Source: Mycolicibacterium iranicum
GTDB lineage: Bacteria; Actinomycetota; Actinomycetes; Mycobacteriales; Mycobacteriaceae
Assembly: GCF_014190915.1 (NCBI RefSeq)
Contig: NZ_JACHVU010000003.1
Coordinates: forward strand, 434,001-498,000
DNA length: 64,000 bases
Direction of reading: 5' to 3'
Shown: in pieces, positions 1-14,131 of the stretch
How positions within the stretch are numbered: the first letter of the stretch is position 1
Layout of the letters: each line of letters opens with the position of its first letter
The notes under the pieces: generated by a model
What the model was told of the DNA's origin: nothing
Databases searched by the model: none
The model's input: the letters and a program-made list of their open reading frames with translations, nothing else
Position numbers and translations under genes: made by a program

Positions 1-2393
1 CGTGGACGCTTCTGACCAACCCTGTCGAGCAGGGCGGCTACGGATTCAACCCGGAAAAGCTCTGGGCCACCGTCTATCTCGACGACGACGAGGCGATCGG
101 CTACTGGCAGGAAGTGGCGGGCCTGCCGCTGGAGCGGATCCAGCGCCGCGGCATGGCCGACAACTACTGGTCGATGGGCATCCCGGGTCCCTGCGGTCCG
201 TCGTCGGAGATCTATTACGACCGCGGTCCCGACTACGGGATCGAGGGCGGGCCGGAGGCCAACGAGGACCGCTACATCGAGATCTGGAATCTCGTGTTCA
301 TGCAGAACGAGCGCGGTGAGGGCACGTCGAAGGACGACTTCGAGATCCTCGGGCCGCTGCCGCGCCAGAACATCGACACCGGTATGGGTGTCGAGCGCGT
401 GGCCTGCCTGCTGCAGAACGTCGACAACGTCTACGAGACCGACCTGCTGCGCCCCGTCATCGATCTCGTCGCCGCGCTCGCGCCGCGCGGGTACGGGCAG
501 GGCAGCCATCAGGACGACGTCCGCTACCGCATCATCGCCGACCACAGCCGCACCGCGGCCATCATCATCGGCGACGGCATCAGCCCCGGGAACGAAGGTC
601 GCGGCTATGTCCTGCGTCGTCTGCTGCGCCGCATCATCCGCGCCGCCAAGCTGCTCGGCGTCGACCAGCCGATCATGGCCGAGTTGATGGTGACGGTCCG
701 TGACGCGATGAGCCCGTCGTACCCCGAACTCGCTGCGGACTTCGACCGGATCCAGCGCATCGCCGTCGCCGAGGAGACGGCGTTCAACCGCACGCTGGCG
801 TCCGGGTCCCGGCTGTTCGACGACGCCGCGCGCGCGACCAGGAATTCCGGCGCCACCGTGCTCTCCGGGAGCGACGCGTTCACGCTGCACGACACCTACG
901 GCTTCCCGCTGGAACTCACCCTCGAGATGGCCGCCGAAGCCGGGTTGAGCGTGGACGAACAGGGTTTCCGCGGTCTGATGGCCGAACAGCGCCGGCGCGC
1001 CAAAGCCGACGCGGCCGCACGCAAGCAGGCACACACGGATCTGTCGGCCTACCGCGAGCTCGTCGACGCCGGGCCGACCGAGTTCACCGGTTTCGACGAA
1101 TTGAACACCGAGGCAAAGATTCTCGGGATCTTCGTCGACGGCAAACGGGTGCCCGTGGTCTCCCACGACGGGCCCGACACCGGCTCGGGTCCCGACAGGA
1201 TCGAGCTGATCCTGGACCGCAGCCCGTTCTACGCGGAGTCGGGTGGTCAGATCGCCGATGAGGGAACGGTCACCGGCACGGGCGCGTCCGGCACGGCCAA
1301 GGCGGCCGTCACCGACGTCCAGAAGATCGCGAAAACCTTGTGGGCACACCGCATCACCGTGGAATCCGGCGAGTTCGTGGAGGGTGACACCGTCCTGGCC
1401 GCCGTCGACCCGCGCTGGCGCCACGGCGCCACGCAGGGTCACTCCGGCACCCACATGGTGCACGCCGCGTTGCGACAGGTGCTGGGGCCCAACGCCGTTC
1501 AGGCAGGTTCGCTGAACCGGCCCGGCTATCTGCGTTTCGACTTCAACTGGCAGGGTGCGCTCTCCGACGATCAGCGCAGCCAGATCGAGGAGGTCACGAA
1601 CCAGGCGGTGGAGGCCGACTTCGAGGTCAACAGCTTCACCACCGAACTGGAGAAGGCCAAGGCGATGGGCGCGATGGCGCTCTTCGGCGAGAACTACCCC
1701 GACGAGGTCCGGGTGGTCGAGATCGGCGGCCCGTTCTCGCTGGAACTGTGCGGTGGCACCCACGTGCGCAGCTCGGCGCAGATCGGTCCTGTCACCATCC
1801 TCGGCGAGTCGTCGGTGGGCTCGGGGGTCCGCCGCGTGGAGGCGTACGTCGGCCTGGACTCCTTCCGCCACCTGGCGAAGGAGCGGGCTCTGATGGCGGG
1901 GCTCGCCTCGTCGCTGAAGGTGCCCTCGGAAGAGGTGCCCGCGCGGGTGGCGACGCTGGTCGAGCGCCTGCGCGCCGCCGAGAAGGAATTGGGTCGGCTG
2001 CGGTTGGCCGGTGCACGGTCGGCGGCGGTGAATGCGGCCGCCGGCGCAGAGACCATCGGCGCCGTGCGTGTGGTCGCCCAGCGGATGGCCGGCGGCATCT
2101 CCGGAGGCGACCTGCGCTCCCTGGTCGGTGACATCCGCGGCAAGCTCGGCGGCGATCCCGCGGTGATCGCGCTGATCGCCGAGGGAGACAACGACACGGT
2201 GCCCTTCGTGGTGGCGGTCAACCCGGCAGCACAGGAGCACGGGCTGCGCGCCGACGAACTGGTCAAGGTCATGGGCGCCGCGGTGAACGGCCGCGGTGGG
2301 GGCAAGGCCGATCTGGCTCAAGGTTCTGGCAAGGGGGCGGCGGGCATCGACGCGGCGTTGGCGGCGGTGCGCGCGGAGATCGGCCGGACGTAG
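1..2393 (+). CDS. alaS: Alanine--tRNA ligase, 5' end missing
   Basis: AlaS charges tRNA-Ala with alanine in the cytoplasm and hydrolyses mis-acylated Ser- and Gly-tRNA-Ala. The frame is open from base 3, so the gene starts before the window; about 797 residues are visible of the roughly 900 usual for the family, and the missing part is the N-terminal end of the catalytic core. The visible part has the end of the class II core, the editing-domain zinc ligands (GHSGTHMVH, then ELCGGTHV) and the C-terminal glycine-rich segment ([15 protein letters not shown]) of the C-Ala region. ruvX follows after 4 bp, as in other mycobacteria. Identification is secure. Confidence 0.97.
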   Translation, partial: WTLLTNPVEQGGYGFNPEKLWATVYLDDDEAIGYWQEVAGLPLERIQRRGMADNYWSMGIPGPCGPSSEIYYDRGPDYGIEGGPEANEDRYIEIWNLVFMQNERGEGTSKDDFEILGPLPRQNIDTGMGVERVACLLQNVDNVYETDLLRPVIDLVAALAPRGYGQGSHQDDVRYRIIADHSRTAAIIIGDGISPGNEGRGYVLRRLLRRIIRAAKLLGVDQPIMAELMVTVRDAMSPSYPELAADFDRIQRIAVAEETAFNRTLASGSRLFDDAARATRNSGATVLSGSDAFTLHDTYGFPLELTLEMAAEAGLSVDEQGFRGLMAEQRRRAKADAAARKQAHTDLSAYRELVDAGPTEFTGFDELNTEAKILGIFVDGKRVPVVSHDGPDTGSGPDRIELILDRSPFYAESGGQIADEGTVTGTGASGTAKAAVTDVQKIAKTLWAHRITVESGEFVEGDTVLAAVDPRWRHGATQGHSGTHMVHAALRQVLGPNAVQAGSLNRPGYLRFDFNWQGALSDDQRSQIEEVTNQAVEADFEVNSFTTELEKAKAMGAMALFGENYPDEVRVVEIGGPFSLELCGGTHVRSSAQIGPVTILGESSVGSGVRRVEAYVGLDSFRHLAKERALMAGLASSLKVPSEEVPARVATLVERLRAAEKELGRLRLAGARSAAVNAAAGAETIGAVRVVAQRMAGGISGGDLRSLVGDIRGKLGGDPAVIALIAEGDNDTVPFVVAVNPAAQEHGLRADELVKVMGAAVNGRGGGKADLAQGSGKGAAGIDAALAAVRAEIGRT

Positions 2394-2397
2394 CGGC

Positions 2398-2925
2398 GTG
2401 TCCGACACCGACTGGACCAGCCGTGCGCCCGACAGGCCCGGCGATCCGAAGGCTGCCCCCGATCCGGGCCGTGGCCGGCGGCTCGGTGTGGACGTCGGTA
2501 CCGTCCGGATCGGGGTGGCCGTCAGCGACCCCGACGCGATCCTCGCCACGCCGGTGGAGACCGTCGCGCGGGATCGCAGATCCACCCGCCATCTGAAGCG
2601 GCTGGCCGCGTTGGTCGACGAATATCAGGTCGTCGAGGTGGTCGTCGGGTTGCCGAGGACGTTGGCGGACAGGAGCGGCACCTCGGCACGCGATGCCGTC
2701 GAGGTGGCGGATCAATTGGAAGTGCGGGTCGCACCGGTGCCGGTGCGACTCAGCGATGAGCGGTTCACCACGGTGACCGCTCAACGTGCGCTGCGGGAGG
2801 CGGGAGTACGGGCCCGCGGCCAGCGATCGGTGATCGATCAGGCCGCGGCGGTGGGGATCCTTCAAAACTGGCTGGACCAGCGGCGGGCGGCGTTGCCCGC
2901 ACACGGAGAGGTCTTGGATGACTGA
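2398..2925 (+). CDS. ruvX: RuvX/YqgF-family pre-16S rRNA nuclease
   Basis: This 175-residue protein belongs to the RNase H-fold YqgF/RuvX family, linked to 5' maturation of 16S rRNA and sometimes described as a putative Holliday-junction resolvase. The first acidic motif is [15 protein letters not shown], followed by VVVGLP and, near the C-terminus, RLSDERFTT and a late Asp (SVIDQAAA) that complete the expected acidic set. I chose the GTG at 2398, directly after the alaS stop; the frame is also open further upstream inside alaS. The stop overlaps the mltG start by 8 bp, so translation is probably coupled. Confidence 0.93.
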   Translation: MSDTDWTSRAPDRPGDPKAAPDPGRGRRLGVDVGTVRIGVAVSDPDAILATPVETVARDRRSTRHLKRLAALVDEYQVVEVVVGLPRTLADRSGTSARDAVEVADQLEVRVAPVPVRLSDERFTTVTAQRALREAGVRARGQRSVIDQAAAVGILQNWLDQRRAALPAHGEVLDD

Positions 2926-4165
2926 GGACTGGCAGAGTGACCGTGCCGAGCCGCTCGCGGTGGGGCCACCGCGGCGGCGGATGACACGGCGCGAGCGCGC
3001 ACGCGAAGAGCGCCAACGGCGTAGGCGGCGGACGGCTGCCGTGGCGGCGGTGGCGATGCTGGTGGTCGTCGCCGTGGTCGCGGTGTTCCTCGGCTCCAAG
3101 ATGTGGCATTCGCTGTTCGGCGGGTCGAGCAGCGATTACGCCGGTGAGGGCGTCAACGACGTCGTCATCCAGGTGCACGACGGCGATTCGACGACCGCGA
3201 TCGCCCAGACCCTGCACGACAAGAACGTCGTGGCCACCGTCAAGTCGTTCGTCGACGCCGCGGACGGCAACACGGCCATCTCGGCGATCCAGCCCGGGTT
3301 CTACAAGGTCCGGACCGAGATTCCCGCGGCCGACGCCGTGGAGCGCCTCGCCGACCCCGCCAGCCGCGTCGGCAAGCTCGTCATCCCCGAGGGCCGGCAG
3401 CTCGACGACGTGCGCGACGTCAAGACCAACGCGGTCACCGAGGGCATCCTGAGCCTGATCTCGAACTCCACGTGCGTGGATCTCGACGGCGATCGCCGCT
3501 GTGTGTCCGCCGACGACCTCAAGGGCGTGGCCAGTGCCGGCACGCCGGCCGAACTGGCTCTGCCCGAATGGGCGACCGTCGCGGTCGACGGCATGGGATC
3601 CGACCATCGTCGCCTCGAAGGCCTCATCGCACCGGGGACGTGGAACATCGATCCGTCGGCGCCGCCGCAGCAGATCCTGTCGACCCTGATCGCCGCGAGC
3701 GCCGCCCAGTACGAGCAGAGCGGTCTGCTCACCACGGCCACCGCTCTGAACATGTCGCCGTATCAGATCCTGACGGTGGCCTCGCTCGTGCAGCGGGAGG
3801 CCAAGCCGCAGGACTTCTCGAAAGTGGCCAGGGTGATCTACAACCGGCTGGCCGAACGACGCACGCTGGAGTTCGACTCGACGGTGAACTATCCGCTGGA
3901 CCGCATCGAGGTGGCGACCACCGACGGCGACCGCGGGCAGGCCACGCCGTGGAACACCTATGTGCGGCCGGGTCTTCCGGCGACGCCCATCTGCTCGCCG
4001 GGGGCGCCCGCGCTGGTCGCGGCCGAGCAACCCGCGGCGGGGGACTGGCTGTACTTCGTCACCATCGACATGCAGGGGACGACGTTGTTCACCCGCGAGT
4101 ACGAGCAGCACCTCGCCAACATCGAGCTGGCACGACAAAACGGCGTGCTCGACTCGGCCCGGTAG
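2918..4165 (+). CDS. mltG: MltG/YceG-like endolytic transglycosylase
   Basis: MltG proteins cut nascent peptidoglycan glycan strands at the membrane and are thought to terminate strand growth. The 415-residue protein starts with a very basic cytoplasmic segment (about 20-45, [20 protein letters not shown]), followed by one membrane helix (about 40-62), placing the rest outside the cell. The YceG catalytic region has SLVQREA, whose Glu is the likely catalytic acid, then YNRL and the conserved [12 protein letters not shown] segment. An apparent insert rich in charged residues with two Cys (about 185-195) lies between the LysM-like N-terminal part and the catalytic part. It overlaps ruvX and precedes aroE by 42 bp. 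Confidence 0.93.
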   Translation: MTEDWQSDRAEPLAVGPPRRRMTRRERAREERQRRRRRTAAVAAVAMLVVVAVVAVFLGSKMWHSLFGGSSSDYAGEGVNDVVIQVHDGDSTTAIAQTLHDKNVVATVKSFVDAADGNTAISAIQPGFYKVRTEIPAADAVERLADPASRVGKLVIPEGRQLDDVRDVKTNAVTEGILSLISNSTCVDLDGDRRCVSADDLKGVASAGTPAELALPEWATVAVDGMGSDHRRLEGLIAPGTWNIDPSAPPQQILSTLIAASAAQYEQSGLLTTATALNMSPYQILTVASLVQREAKPQDFSKVARVIYNRLAERRTLEFDSTVNYPLDRIEVATTDGDRGQATPWNTYVRPGLPATPICSPGAPALVAAEQPAAGDWLYFVTIDMQGTTLFTREYEQHLANIELARQNGVLDSAR

Positions 4166-4207
4166 ATGAGCCTCGGTTGAGGAGCTTCGGCAGATGAGCC
4201 CGGGGAG

Positions 4208-5011
4208 ATGACCGGAGTGCGACGGGCGGCCGTCCTGGGTTCGCCGATCGCGCATTCGCGCTCCCCGCAGCTGCACCTGGCCGCCTACCGCGCGCTGGGA
4301 CTGCGCGACTGGACCTACGACCGCATCGAATGCACCGAGGACCAGCTGCCGGGGGTGGTGTCGGGTCTGGGTCCCGAGTGGGTCGGGGTCTCGGTGACCA
4401 TGCCGGGGAAGTTCGCCGCCCTGCGGTTCGCCGACGAGGCCACCGACCGCGCCACGCTCGTTGGTTCGGCGAACACGCTGGTGCGCACCGACTCCGGGTG
4501 GCGGGCCGACAACACCGACGTCGACGGGGTCGCCGGAGCGCTCGGGCCGGTGCGTGGTCCCGCTGTGGTCGTCGGTTCCGGGGGCACCGCACCCGCGGCG
4601 GTCGTCGCCGTCGCCGCGCGGGGCGTGGAGCACATCGTCGTCACGGCCAGGAACGCCGACAGAGCCGCTCGGCTGGTCGACCTGGCGGAACGGTGCGGGG
4701 CGTCCGCGGAGTGGGTCGATCTCACCGGGCGCGGCCTGGCCGGCGCGGTGGCGGGAACGGGTGTCGTGGTGAACACCGTTCCGGCGGACGCCGTGGCGCC
4801 GTACTCGGCGGCTTTCGCGGCGACCCCGGTGCTGCTGGACGCGATCTACGACCCCTGGCCCACCCCGTTGGCCGCGGCGGTGCAGGCGGCCGGCGGGCGC
4901 GTCGTCAGCGGTCTCGAGATGTTGCTGAACCAGGCCTTCACCCAGGTCGAACTGTTCACCGGGATGGCGGCGCCGAAAGAGGCGATGCGACAGGCACTTC
5001 AGCGGCCCTAG
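4208..5011 (+). CDS. aroE: Shikimate dehydrogenase
   Basis: AroE reduces 3-dehydroshikimate to shikimate with NADPH, the fourth step of chorismate synthesis. The 267-residue product has the substrate-binding SPIAHSRSPQLH motif near the N-terminus, the shikimate-binding NTDVDG segment, a glycine-rich VVGSGGTAPAA nucleotide-binding turn, and a C-terminal GLEMLLNQAFTQ helix. A GGGGAG ribosome-binding site abuts the ATG at 4208, which is too close for that start; the GTG at 4217 has better spacing and may be the real one. It precedes an A24 peptidase gene and the aroC-aroK-aroB run. Confidence 0.93.
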   Translation: MTGVRRAAVLGSPIAHSRSPQLHLAAYRALGLRDWTYDRIECTEDQLPGVVSGLGPEWVGVSVTMPGKFAALRFADEATDRATLVGSANTLVRTDSGWRADNTDVDGVAGALGPVRGPAVVVGSGGTAPAAVVAVAARGVEHIVVTARNADRAARLVDLAERCGASAEWVDLTGRGLAGAVAGTGVVVNTVPADAVAPYSAAFAATPVLLDAIYDPWPTPLAAAVQAAGGRVVSGLEMLLNQAFTQVELFTGMAAPKEAMRQALQRP

Positions 5012-5020
5012 CCTGGTCGT

Positions 5021-5479
5021 GTGGGGGACATCATGGCGGTGCTGACCGCCGTGGGAATCGTGCTGTGGTTGATCGCGTTGTGCGCGTTCGACATTCGGCG
5101 GCGCCGGTTACCGAACGTGCTGACGTTGCCGGGCGCGGTGGTGATTCTGGTGGGGGCGGCGCTGGCCGGTGAGGGCGTGGCCGCGGCGGCCGGTGGCGTA
5201 GCCCTCTTCGGCTGCTATGCCGCGGTCCATCTCGCCGCCCCGGCCTCGCTCGGAGCCGGAGACGTGAAGTTGGCCCTCGGAGTCGGTGCGCTCACGGGCG
5301 CGTTCGGGGCAGACGCATGGCTGCTGGGCGCGCTCGGAGCGTCGCTGCTGACGGGGTTGCTCGGTCTGGTCGCCGTGATGCGGGGCGACCGCGGGACGCT
5401 CCCGCACGGTCTGTCGATGTGCACGGCCGCAGCGGTCGCGGTGTCGGGTGCCGCGCTGGGTTCTCCGGCCGGGTGGTGA
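5021..5479 (+). CDS. Prepilin peptidase-like A24 family membrane protein
   Basis: A small polytopic membrane protein (152 residues, about five hydrophobic segments) with the two Asp motifs of type IV prepilin peptidases: [10 protein letters not shown] after the first helix and [10 protein letters not shown] near residue 85. The N-terminal cysteine-rich methylase domain of classical PilD is absent, so only the protease core is present. No pilin gene lies nearby; the position between aroE and aroC matches the mycobacterial arrangement. The GTG at 5021 has no convincing ribosome-binding site, whereas the ATG at 5033 follows GGGGGA and is an alternative start. The substrate is unknown. Confidence 0.8.
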   Translation: MGDIMAVLTAVGIVLWLIALCAFDIRRRRLPNVLTLPGAVVILVGAALAGEGVAAAAGGVALFGCYAAVHLAAPASLGAGDVKLALGVGALTGAFGADAWLLGALGASLLTGLLGLVAVMRGDRGTLPHGLSMCTAAAVAVSGAALGSPAGW

Positions 5480-5493
5480 GGATCGGCCCGGGG

Positions 5494-5545
5494 CCCAGGC
5501 GTCAGCCGTCGAGGAGGGCCCCAGGCCGCAGCCGTCGAGGAGGGC
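5494..5545. repeat. 26-bp tandem duplication upstream of aroC
   Basis: Two adjacent 26-bp units (5494-5519 and 5520-5545) differ at only two positions, and both contain CAGCCGTCGAGGAGGGC. The duplication fills about half of the gap between the A24 peptidase stop and the aroC start. It looks like a simple local duplication; a role in aroC expression is possible but not shown. Confidence 0.85.
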
Positions 5546-5597
5546 CTCGGCGCCGCCGTTTCGTCGGCAGCGCACCTGTCGTGCGAAAATGGGCCGC

Positions 5598-10178
<4,581 letters not shown>

Positions 10179-10254
10179 ACACCCAGACAGTTAATGCACG
10201 CAACTATTGCAGTTATGCTCTGACTAGCCAATTTACGCCCTGGTGGGGGCAGGC

Positions 10255-10266
10255 AGCAATATTGCT
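10255..10266. promoter_or_regulatory. Perfect 12-bp palindrome, candidate operator upstream of the GGDEF gene
   Basis: AGCAATATTGCT is a perfect AT-rich palindrome about 80 bp upstream of the GGDEF gene start, in the 235-bp gap 10179-10413. That gap is less GC-rich than its surroundings near 10195-10270 and also holds a GCGGTC-TCGT-GACCGC hairpin (10297-10312). A regulator or dimer-binding role is inferred from symmetry alone. Confidence 0.3.
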
Positions 10267-10401
10267 TAGGTTGTCTGTGGACACCGTAGGCGGTGCGCGG
10301 TCTCGTGACCGCCCGGAAGGATGGTCACACGCGCACCGCGAGCGACCGTCGCCGGTGAGGTGGTGGAACCACCCGCGGAGACGCGATGGGCATTCCGGGC
10401 C

Positions 10402-10413
10402 CCCCGCGCGGGG
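10402..10413. terminator. GC palindrome abutting the stop of the minus-strand membrane gene
   Basis: CCCCGCGCGGGG is a perfect 12-bp palindrome directly after the TGA (complement of 10414-10416) of the membrane protein gene. It has no room for a loop unless the centre opens, and no T-tract follows, so it is at best a weak or non-canonical transcription-end signal. Confidence 0.2.
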
Positions 10414-11031
10414 TCAGCGCTGGTTTCGGCCCTCGTCGCCGTACGGCCGGGTCTGCTCGTCATCGGCCACGGCGACCGGCGAAGTCTGCTGGCCGGCCTC
10501 GCCGCCGTGGTTCGCGTAGTCGTAATCGACGGTGTCGCGGTCGTCGCGCACCGCGGCGAACACGTCGGTGTCGGCACGGTCGTCGTCTTCGCGGCGACGG
10601 GCCTGCTCCGGCGTCTTGCGGTCCACGAGCCAGTGTCCGAGTGCGACACCGAGGATCGCCAACAGGAAGACCAGGAGGGCGGTGAACGCCGCGAAGGTGG
10701 TCAGCTCGTTGATGAGGCCCTCGACGTAGAGGTTCTTATAAAACAGGCCGATGAGCCAGGCCACCGCGCCGCTGACGACGCCGGCGAACAGACCGGCCAG
10801 CAGCCAGGTCATCGCCAGATCGTCGCGACGGTCGGGGTCCGGGTTGTGGCGGGCGTCGGCGCGACCGTCCGCATAGCCCCAGATCAGCGCGATGACCGCG
10901 TAGATCGCGACCAGTACCGCGCTGATCAAGGCGGCCTTGGTCTCCCAGGCGTTGATCATTGCGCCCTGCAGCAATCGGACGATCACCATGAGGGCTGCGA
11001 ACACCAGTCCGCGCACCAACCACTTGCTCAT
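10414..11031 (-). CDS. Four-helix membrane protein (Rv2536-like)
   Basis: A 205-residue protein with about four membrane helices (about 5-25, 35-52, 73-93, 110-133) and a charged, acidic C-terminal tail (about 140-205) rich in Asp, Arg and Gln, likely cytoplasmic. It lies divergently from pepQ with only 33 bp between them, the position occupied by the membrane protein Rv2536 in M. tuberculosis. No catalytic motif is visible. Some annotations call such proteins transporters, but nothing in the sequence proves this. The start is the ATG at 11031. Confidence 0.8.
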   Translation of the reverse strand: MSKWLVRGLVFAALMVIVRLLQGAMINAWETKAALISAVLVAIYAVIALIWGYADGRADARHNPDPDRRDDLAMTWLLAGLFAGVVSGAVAWLIGLFYKNLYVEGLINELTTFAAFTALLVFLLAILGVALGHWLVDRKTPEQARRREDDDRADTDVFAAVRDDRDTVDYDYANHGGEAGQQTSPVAVADDEQTRPYGDEGRNQR

Positions 11032-11064
11032 GGGGCCTCACCTTAGCGAGTAGCGTCGGCGACT

Positions 11065-12147
11065 GTGACGATTTCCCAGCGCCGCGACAGGTTGCGTCGG
11101 CGGCTCGCCGAGGCCGAGCTCGACGCCATGCTGGTATCCGACCTGGTCAACGTGCGTTATCTGTCCGGGTTCACCGGTTCCAACGCTGCCCTTCTGGTGC
11201 TCGCCGACGACGAAACGCCGGTGCTGGCGACCGACGGGCGCTACCGGACCCAGGCGGCGCACCAGGCGCCGGACGCGGAGGTGGTCATCGAGCGCGCCTG
11301 CGGGCCGCATCTGGCGGGCCGGGCCGCTGCCGCCGGGGTCCGCAGGATCGGATTCGAGAGTCATGTCGTCACGGTGGACGCCTTTGCCGCCCTGACGACA
11401 GCGGCGGGGGAGTCGAGCGAGTTCGTCCGGGCCGCCGGATTGGTCGAAGGCCTTCGGGAGGTCAAGGACGCCGGCGAGATCGCCGTGCTGCGCCTGGCGT
11501 GCGAGGCCGCGGACCACGCGCTGCGGGATCTGGTGGACCGTGGCGGGCTGCGGGCGGGCCGCACGGAGAAAGAGGTGCGCAACGAGCTCGAGGCGCTGAT
11601 GCTGGTTCACGGCGCCGACGGGGCGTCCTTCGAGACGATCGTGGCGACGGGCGCGAACTCGGCGATCCCGCATCACCGACCCACCGACGCCCAGCTCGCC
11701 GCCGGCGACTTCGTCAAGATCGACTTCGGGGCCCTCGTCGCCGGTTACCACTCCGACATGACCCGCACCTTCGTTCTCGCCCCGATCGCCGACTGGCAGC
11801 GCGACATCTACACGCTGGTAGCCGACTCGCAGCGAGCGGGCCGCGAAGCGCTCGCGCCGGGCGTCACGCTGAAGGGTGTCGACGCCGCGTCGCGGCAGGT
11901 CATCGCCGACGCCGGGTACGCCGAGAACTTCGGCCACGGTCTCGGCCACGGCGTGGGTCTGCAGATCCATGAAGCGCCGGGAATCAACGCCTCCGCCGCC
12001 GGTACACTGCTTGCTGGCTCTGCGGTGACCGTGGAGCCCGGTGTCTATCTGCCCGACCGCGGCGGTGTCCGCATCGAGGACACGCTCGTGGTGGACCAGC
12101 ACCCCGAACTACTCACCCGGTTCCCCAAGGAACTGGTGATCATCTAG
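11065..12147 (+). CDS. pepQ: Xaa-Pro aminopeptidase/dipeptidase, M24 family
   Basis: A cytoplasmic metallopeptidase that releases residues before proline. The 360-residue protein has an N-terminal creatinase-like domain (about 1-125, including [16 protein letters not shown]) and a C-terminal pita-bread catalytic domain. Dinuclear-metal ligands are visible as KIDFGA (first Asp), YHSDMTRTF (second Asp), [11 protein letters not shown] (His), the Glu of HEAPGI-VEPGVY, and RIEDT (last Glu). A GTG start at 11065 lies 33 bp from the divergent membrane-protein start. It is followed after 22 bp by efp. Confidence 0.92.
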   Translation: MTISQRRDRLRRRLAEAELDAMLVSDLVNVRYLSGFTGSNAALLVLADDETPVLATDGRYRTQAAHQAPDAEVVIERACGPHLAGRAAAAGVRRIGFESHVVTVDAFAALTTAAGESSEFVRAAGLVEGLREVKDAGEIAVLRLACEAADHALRDLVDRGGLRAGRTEKEVRNELEALMLVHGADGASFETIVATGANSAIPHHRPTDAQLAAGDFVKIDFGALVAGYHSDMTRTFVLAPIADWQRDIYTLVADSQRAGREALAPGVTLKGVDAASRQVIADAGYAENFGHGLGHGVGLQIHEAPGINASAAGTLLAGSAVTVEPGVYLPDRGGVRIEDTLVVDQHPELLTRFPKELVII

Positions 12148-12169
12148 AAAGCTAGGAGTACACCCCACC

Positions 12170-12733
12170 GTGGCATCGACCGCCGACTTCAAGAACGGGC
12201 TCGTCCTTCAGATCGACGGCCAGCTGTGGCAGATCGTCGAATTCCAGCACGTCAAGCCGGGTAAGGGTCCGGCGTTCGTGCGCACGAAGCTGAAGAACGT
12301 CGTCTCCGGCAAGGTCGTGGACAAGACCTACAACGCGGGCGTGAAAGTCGAGACCGCGACGGTGGACCGCCGTGACGCGACCTACCTCTACCGCGACGGC
12401 AGCGACTTCGTGTTCATGGACTCCGAAGACTTCGAGCAGCATCCGTTGCCCGAGGCCCTGGTCGGACGTCTGGCCGGGTTCCTGCTGGAGAGCATGCCCG
12501 TGCAGATCGCGTTCCACGACGGGGTGCCGCTCTACCTGGAGCTGCCCGTGACCGTGGAGCTCCTGGTCGCCCACACCGAGCCGGGCCTGCAGGGTGACCG
12601 CTCCAGTGCTGGCACCAAGCCCGCCACGATGGAGACCGGCGCCGAGATCCAGGTGCCGCTGTTCATCAACACCGGCGACAAGCTCAAGGTGGACTCGCGC
12701 GATGGCAGCTACTTGGGAAGGGTTAATGGCTGA
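12170..12733 (+). CDS. efp: Elongation factor P
   Basis: EF-P binds the ribosome between the P and E sites and relieves stalling at consecutive prolines. The 187-residue product has the three beta-barrel domains. The tip loop reads KPGKGPAF, giving an unsubstituted Lys at the position modified in other bacteria; no EpmA/B-type or rhamnosyl-modification gene is visible here. The GTG at 12170 follows an AGGAG about ten bases upstream. The stop overlaps the nusB start by 8 bp. Confidence 0.97.
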   Translation: MASTADFKNGLVLQIDGQLWQIVEFQHVKPGKGPAFVRTKLKNVVSGKVVDKTYNAGVKVETATVDRRDATYLYRDGSDFVFMDSEDFEQHPLPEALVGRLAGFLLESMPVQIAFHDGVPLYLELPVTVELLVAHTEPGLQGDRSSAGTKPATMETGAEIQVPLFINTGDKLKVDSRDGSYLGRVNG

Positions 12734-13217
12734 CCGCAGGGGCGACCGGGGTCGGCACCAGGCGCGCAAGCGTGCGGTCGATCTGCTGTTCGAGGCCGAG
12801 GCTCGTGGCATCACGGCCGCAGAAGTCGCCGATGTGCGAAACGCGTTGGCGGAGAAGCAAACCGACGATCTCACCCCGTTGAACCCGTACACGGTGACGG
12901 TTGCTCGCGGAGTGACCGACCACGCGGCCCACATCGACGACCTCATCGCCGCGCATCTCCAGGGTTGGACGCTGGACCGTCTGCCTGCGGTGGACCGCGC
13001 GATCCTGCGCGTGGCCGTCTGGGAACTGCTCCACGCCGAGGACGTGCCCGAGCCCGTCGCCGTCGACGAGGCCGTGGAGCTGGCCAAGCAGCTGTCCACC
13101 GACGATTCGCCGGGCTTCGTCAACGGGGTGCTCGGGCAGGTCATGCTGGTGACTCCGCAGATCCGCGCCGCGGCCGCCGCGGTGCAGGGCGGCCACGACG
13201 GCGGTAGCGGCACCTAG
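12726..13217 (+). CDS. nusB: Transcription antitermination factor NusB
   Basis: NusB pairs with NusE (S10) at boxA RNA to form the antitermination complex on rRNA operons. This 163-residue all-helical protein shows [19 protein letters not shown] at the N-terminus, [19 protein letters not shown] in the middle and FVNGVLGQV near the C-terminus, all typical. A short Gly/His tail ends it. It begins inside the efp stop region, so efp-nusB is one transcription unit, matching the mycobacterial order pepQ-efp-nusB. Confidence 0.96.
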   Translation: MADRRGDRGRHQARKRAVDLLFEAEARGITAAEVADVRNALAEKQTDDLTPLNPYTVTVARGVTDHAAHIDDLIAAHLQGWTLDRLPAVDRAILRVAVWELLHAEDVPEPVAVDEAVELAKQLSTDDSPGFVNGVLGQVMLVTPQIRAAAAAVQGGHDGGSGT

Positions 13218-13293
13218 TCGAAAGGCCTTGCGACTGCGTGAACTTTATGTGCGCAACCTGGCCATCAGCCGATGTCTTCGTGAGGATGGAGCG

Positions 13294-14121
13294 GTGACGG
13301 TTACACCCCAAGCGCAGTGCACGCGGCCACCCTGGTCCCTCGCGCGGACCTGGTTGTTGCAGCCGGGCCTGCCTGGCTTCACCGCTGCGGTGGACACCGC
13401 GGTCGACGTCGTGGTGCTCGACATCGAGGACGGTCTGCCGGACGCGCAGAAACCGGCGGGCCGGCGCGCCGTCGCCGACTGGCTGCACGACGGCGGTTCG
13501 GCCTGGGTGCGGATCAACAGCGCCTCGACCGCAGCCTGGACTGCCGACCTCGACGCGCTCTCCGGCGCCCCGGGGTTGGCGGGTGTGATGCTGGCGAAGA
13601 CCGAATCTGCCGACGACGTCGCCGCCACCGCCGAGCGGTTGCCGGCCGGCACGCCGATCGTCGCACTCGTCGAATCGGCCCTCGGTGTCGAATCGGCGCT
13701 CGACATCGCGAGGTCGTGCGCGCGAATCGCGTTCGGCATCGGCGATTTTCGCCGCGACACCGGGATGTCCGCCGACCCGGCCGTGCTGGCCTACCCGCGG
13801 GCACGGTTGGTCATCGCCAGCAGGGCGGCCGGTCTGCCCGCGCCGATCGACGGCCCGACGTTGCGCGACCAGGCACGTCACCTCGCCCGCGAGACGGAGG
13901 TCGCCAAGGCCGCCGGTATGACGGGGCGGCTCTGCCTCGACGCCTCTCACGCCGAGACCATCAACACGCTGCTGAGCCCGTCGACCCTGGAGATCGACGA
14001 GGCGCGGCGCACCCTCGCCCGTCTGGACGCCCCGACCGGGCCGTACGACGGCAGCGCCGGGCCGACCCGGGCCCGCGCCGAAGCCGTCCTCGACCTCGCC
14101 GCCAAACTGGGCGTTCTGTAG
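13294..14121 (+). CDS. CitE-like HpcH/HpaI aldolase/lyase family protein
   Basis: A 275-residue TIM-barrel protein of the HpcH/HpaI aldolase and citrate-lyase-beta superfamily, which cleaves or forms C-C bonds of (CoA-linked) dicarboxylic acids. Visible markers are VVLDIEDGLPDAQKP (acidic metal and substrate site), WVRINS, LVESALGVESA (metal Glu) and FGIGDFRRDTG (metal Asp). No citrate lyase alpha or acyl-carrier subunit lies nearby, so it is not part of a citrate lyase complex. I chose the GTG at 13294; a TTG at 13228 would extend it. It stands 76 bp after nusB and its substrate is unknown. Confidence 0.8.
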   Translation: MTVTPQAQCTRPPWSLARTWLLQPGLPGFTAAVDTAVDVVVLDIEDGLPDAQKPAGRRAVADWLHDGGSAWVRINSASTAAWTADLDALSGAPGLAGVMLAKTESADDVAATAERLPAGTPIVALVESALGVESALDIARSCARIAFGIGDFRRDTGMSADPAVLAYPRARLVIASRAAGLPAPIDGPTLRDQARHLARETEVAKAAGMTGRLCLDASHAETINTLLSPSTLEIDEARRTLARLDAPTGPYDGSAGPTRARAEAVLDLAAKLGVL

Positions 14122-14131
14122 ACACGTCCGC

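Noticed and set aside
2..319. 105-codon frame at the window start as an independent gene
   Set aside because: It is out of frame with alaS, which is open from base 3 and continues with alanyl-tRNA synthetase motifs.
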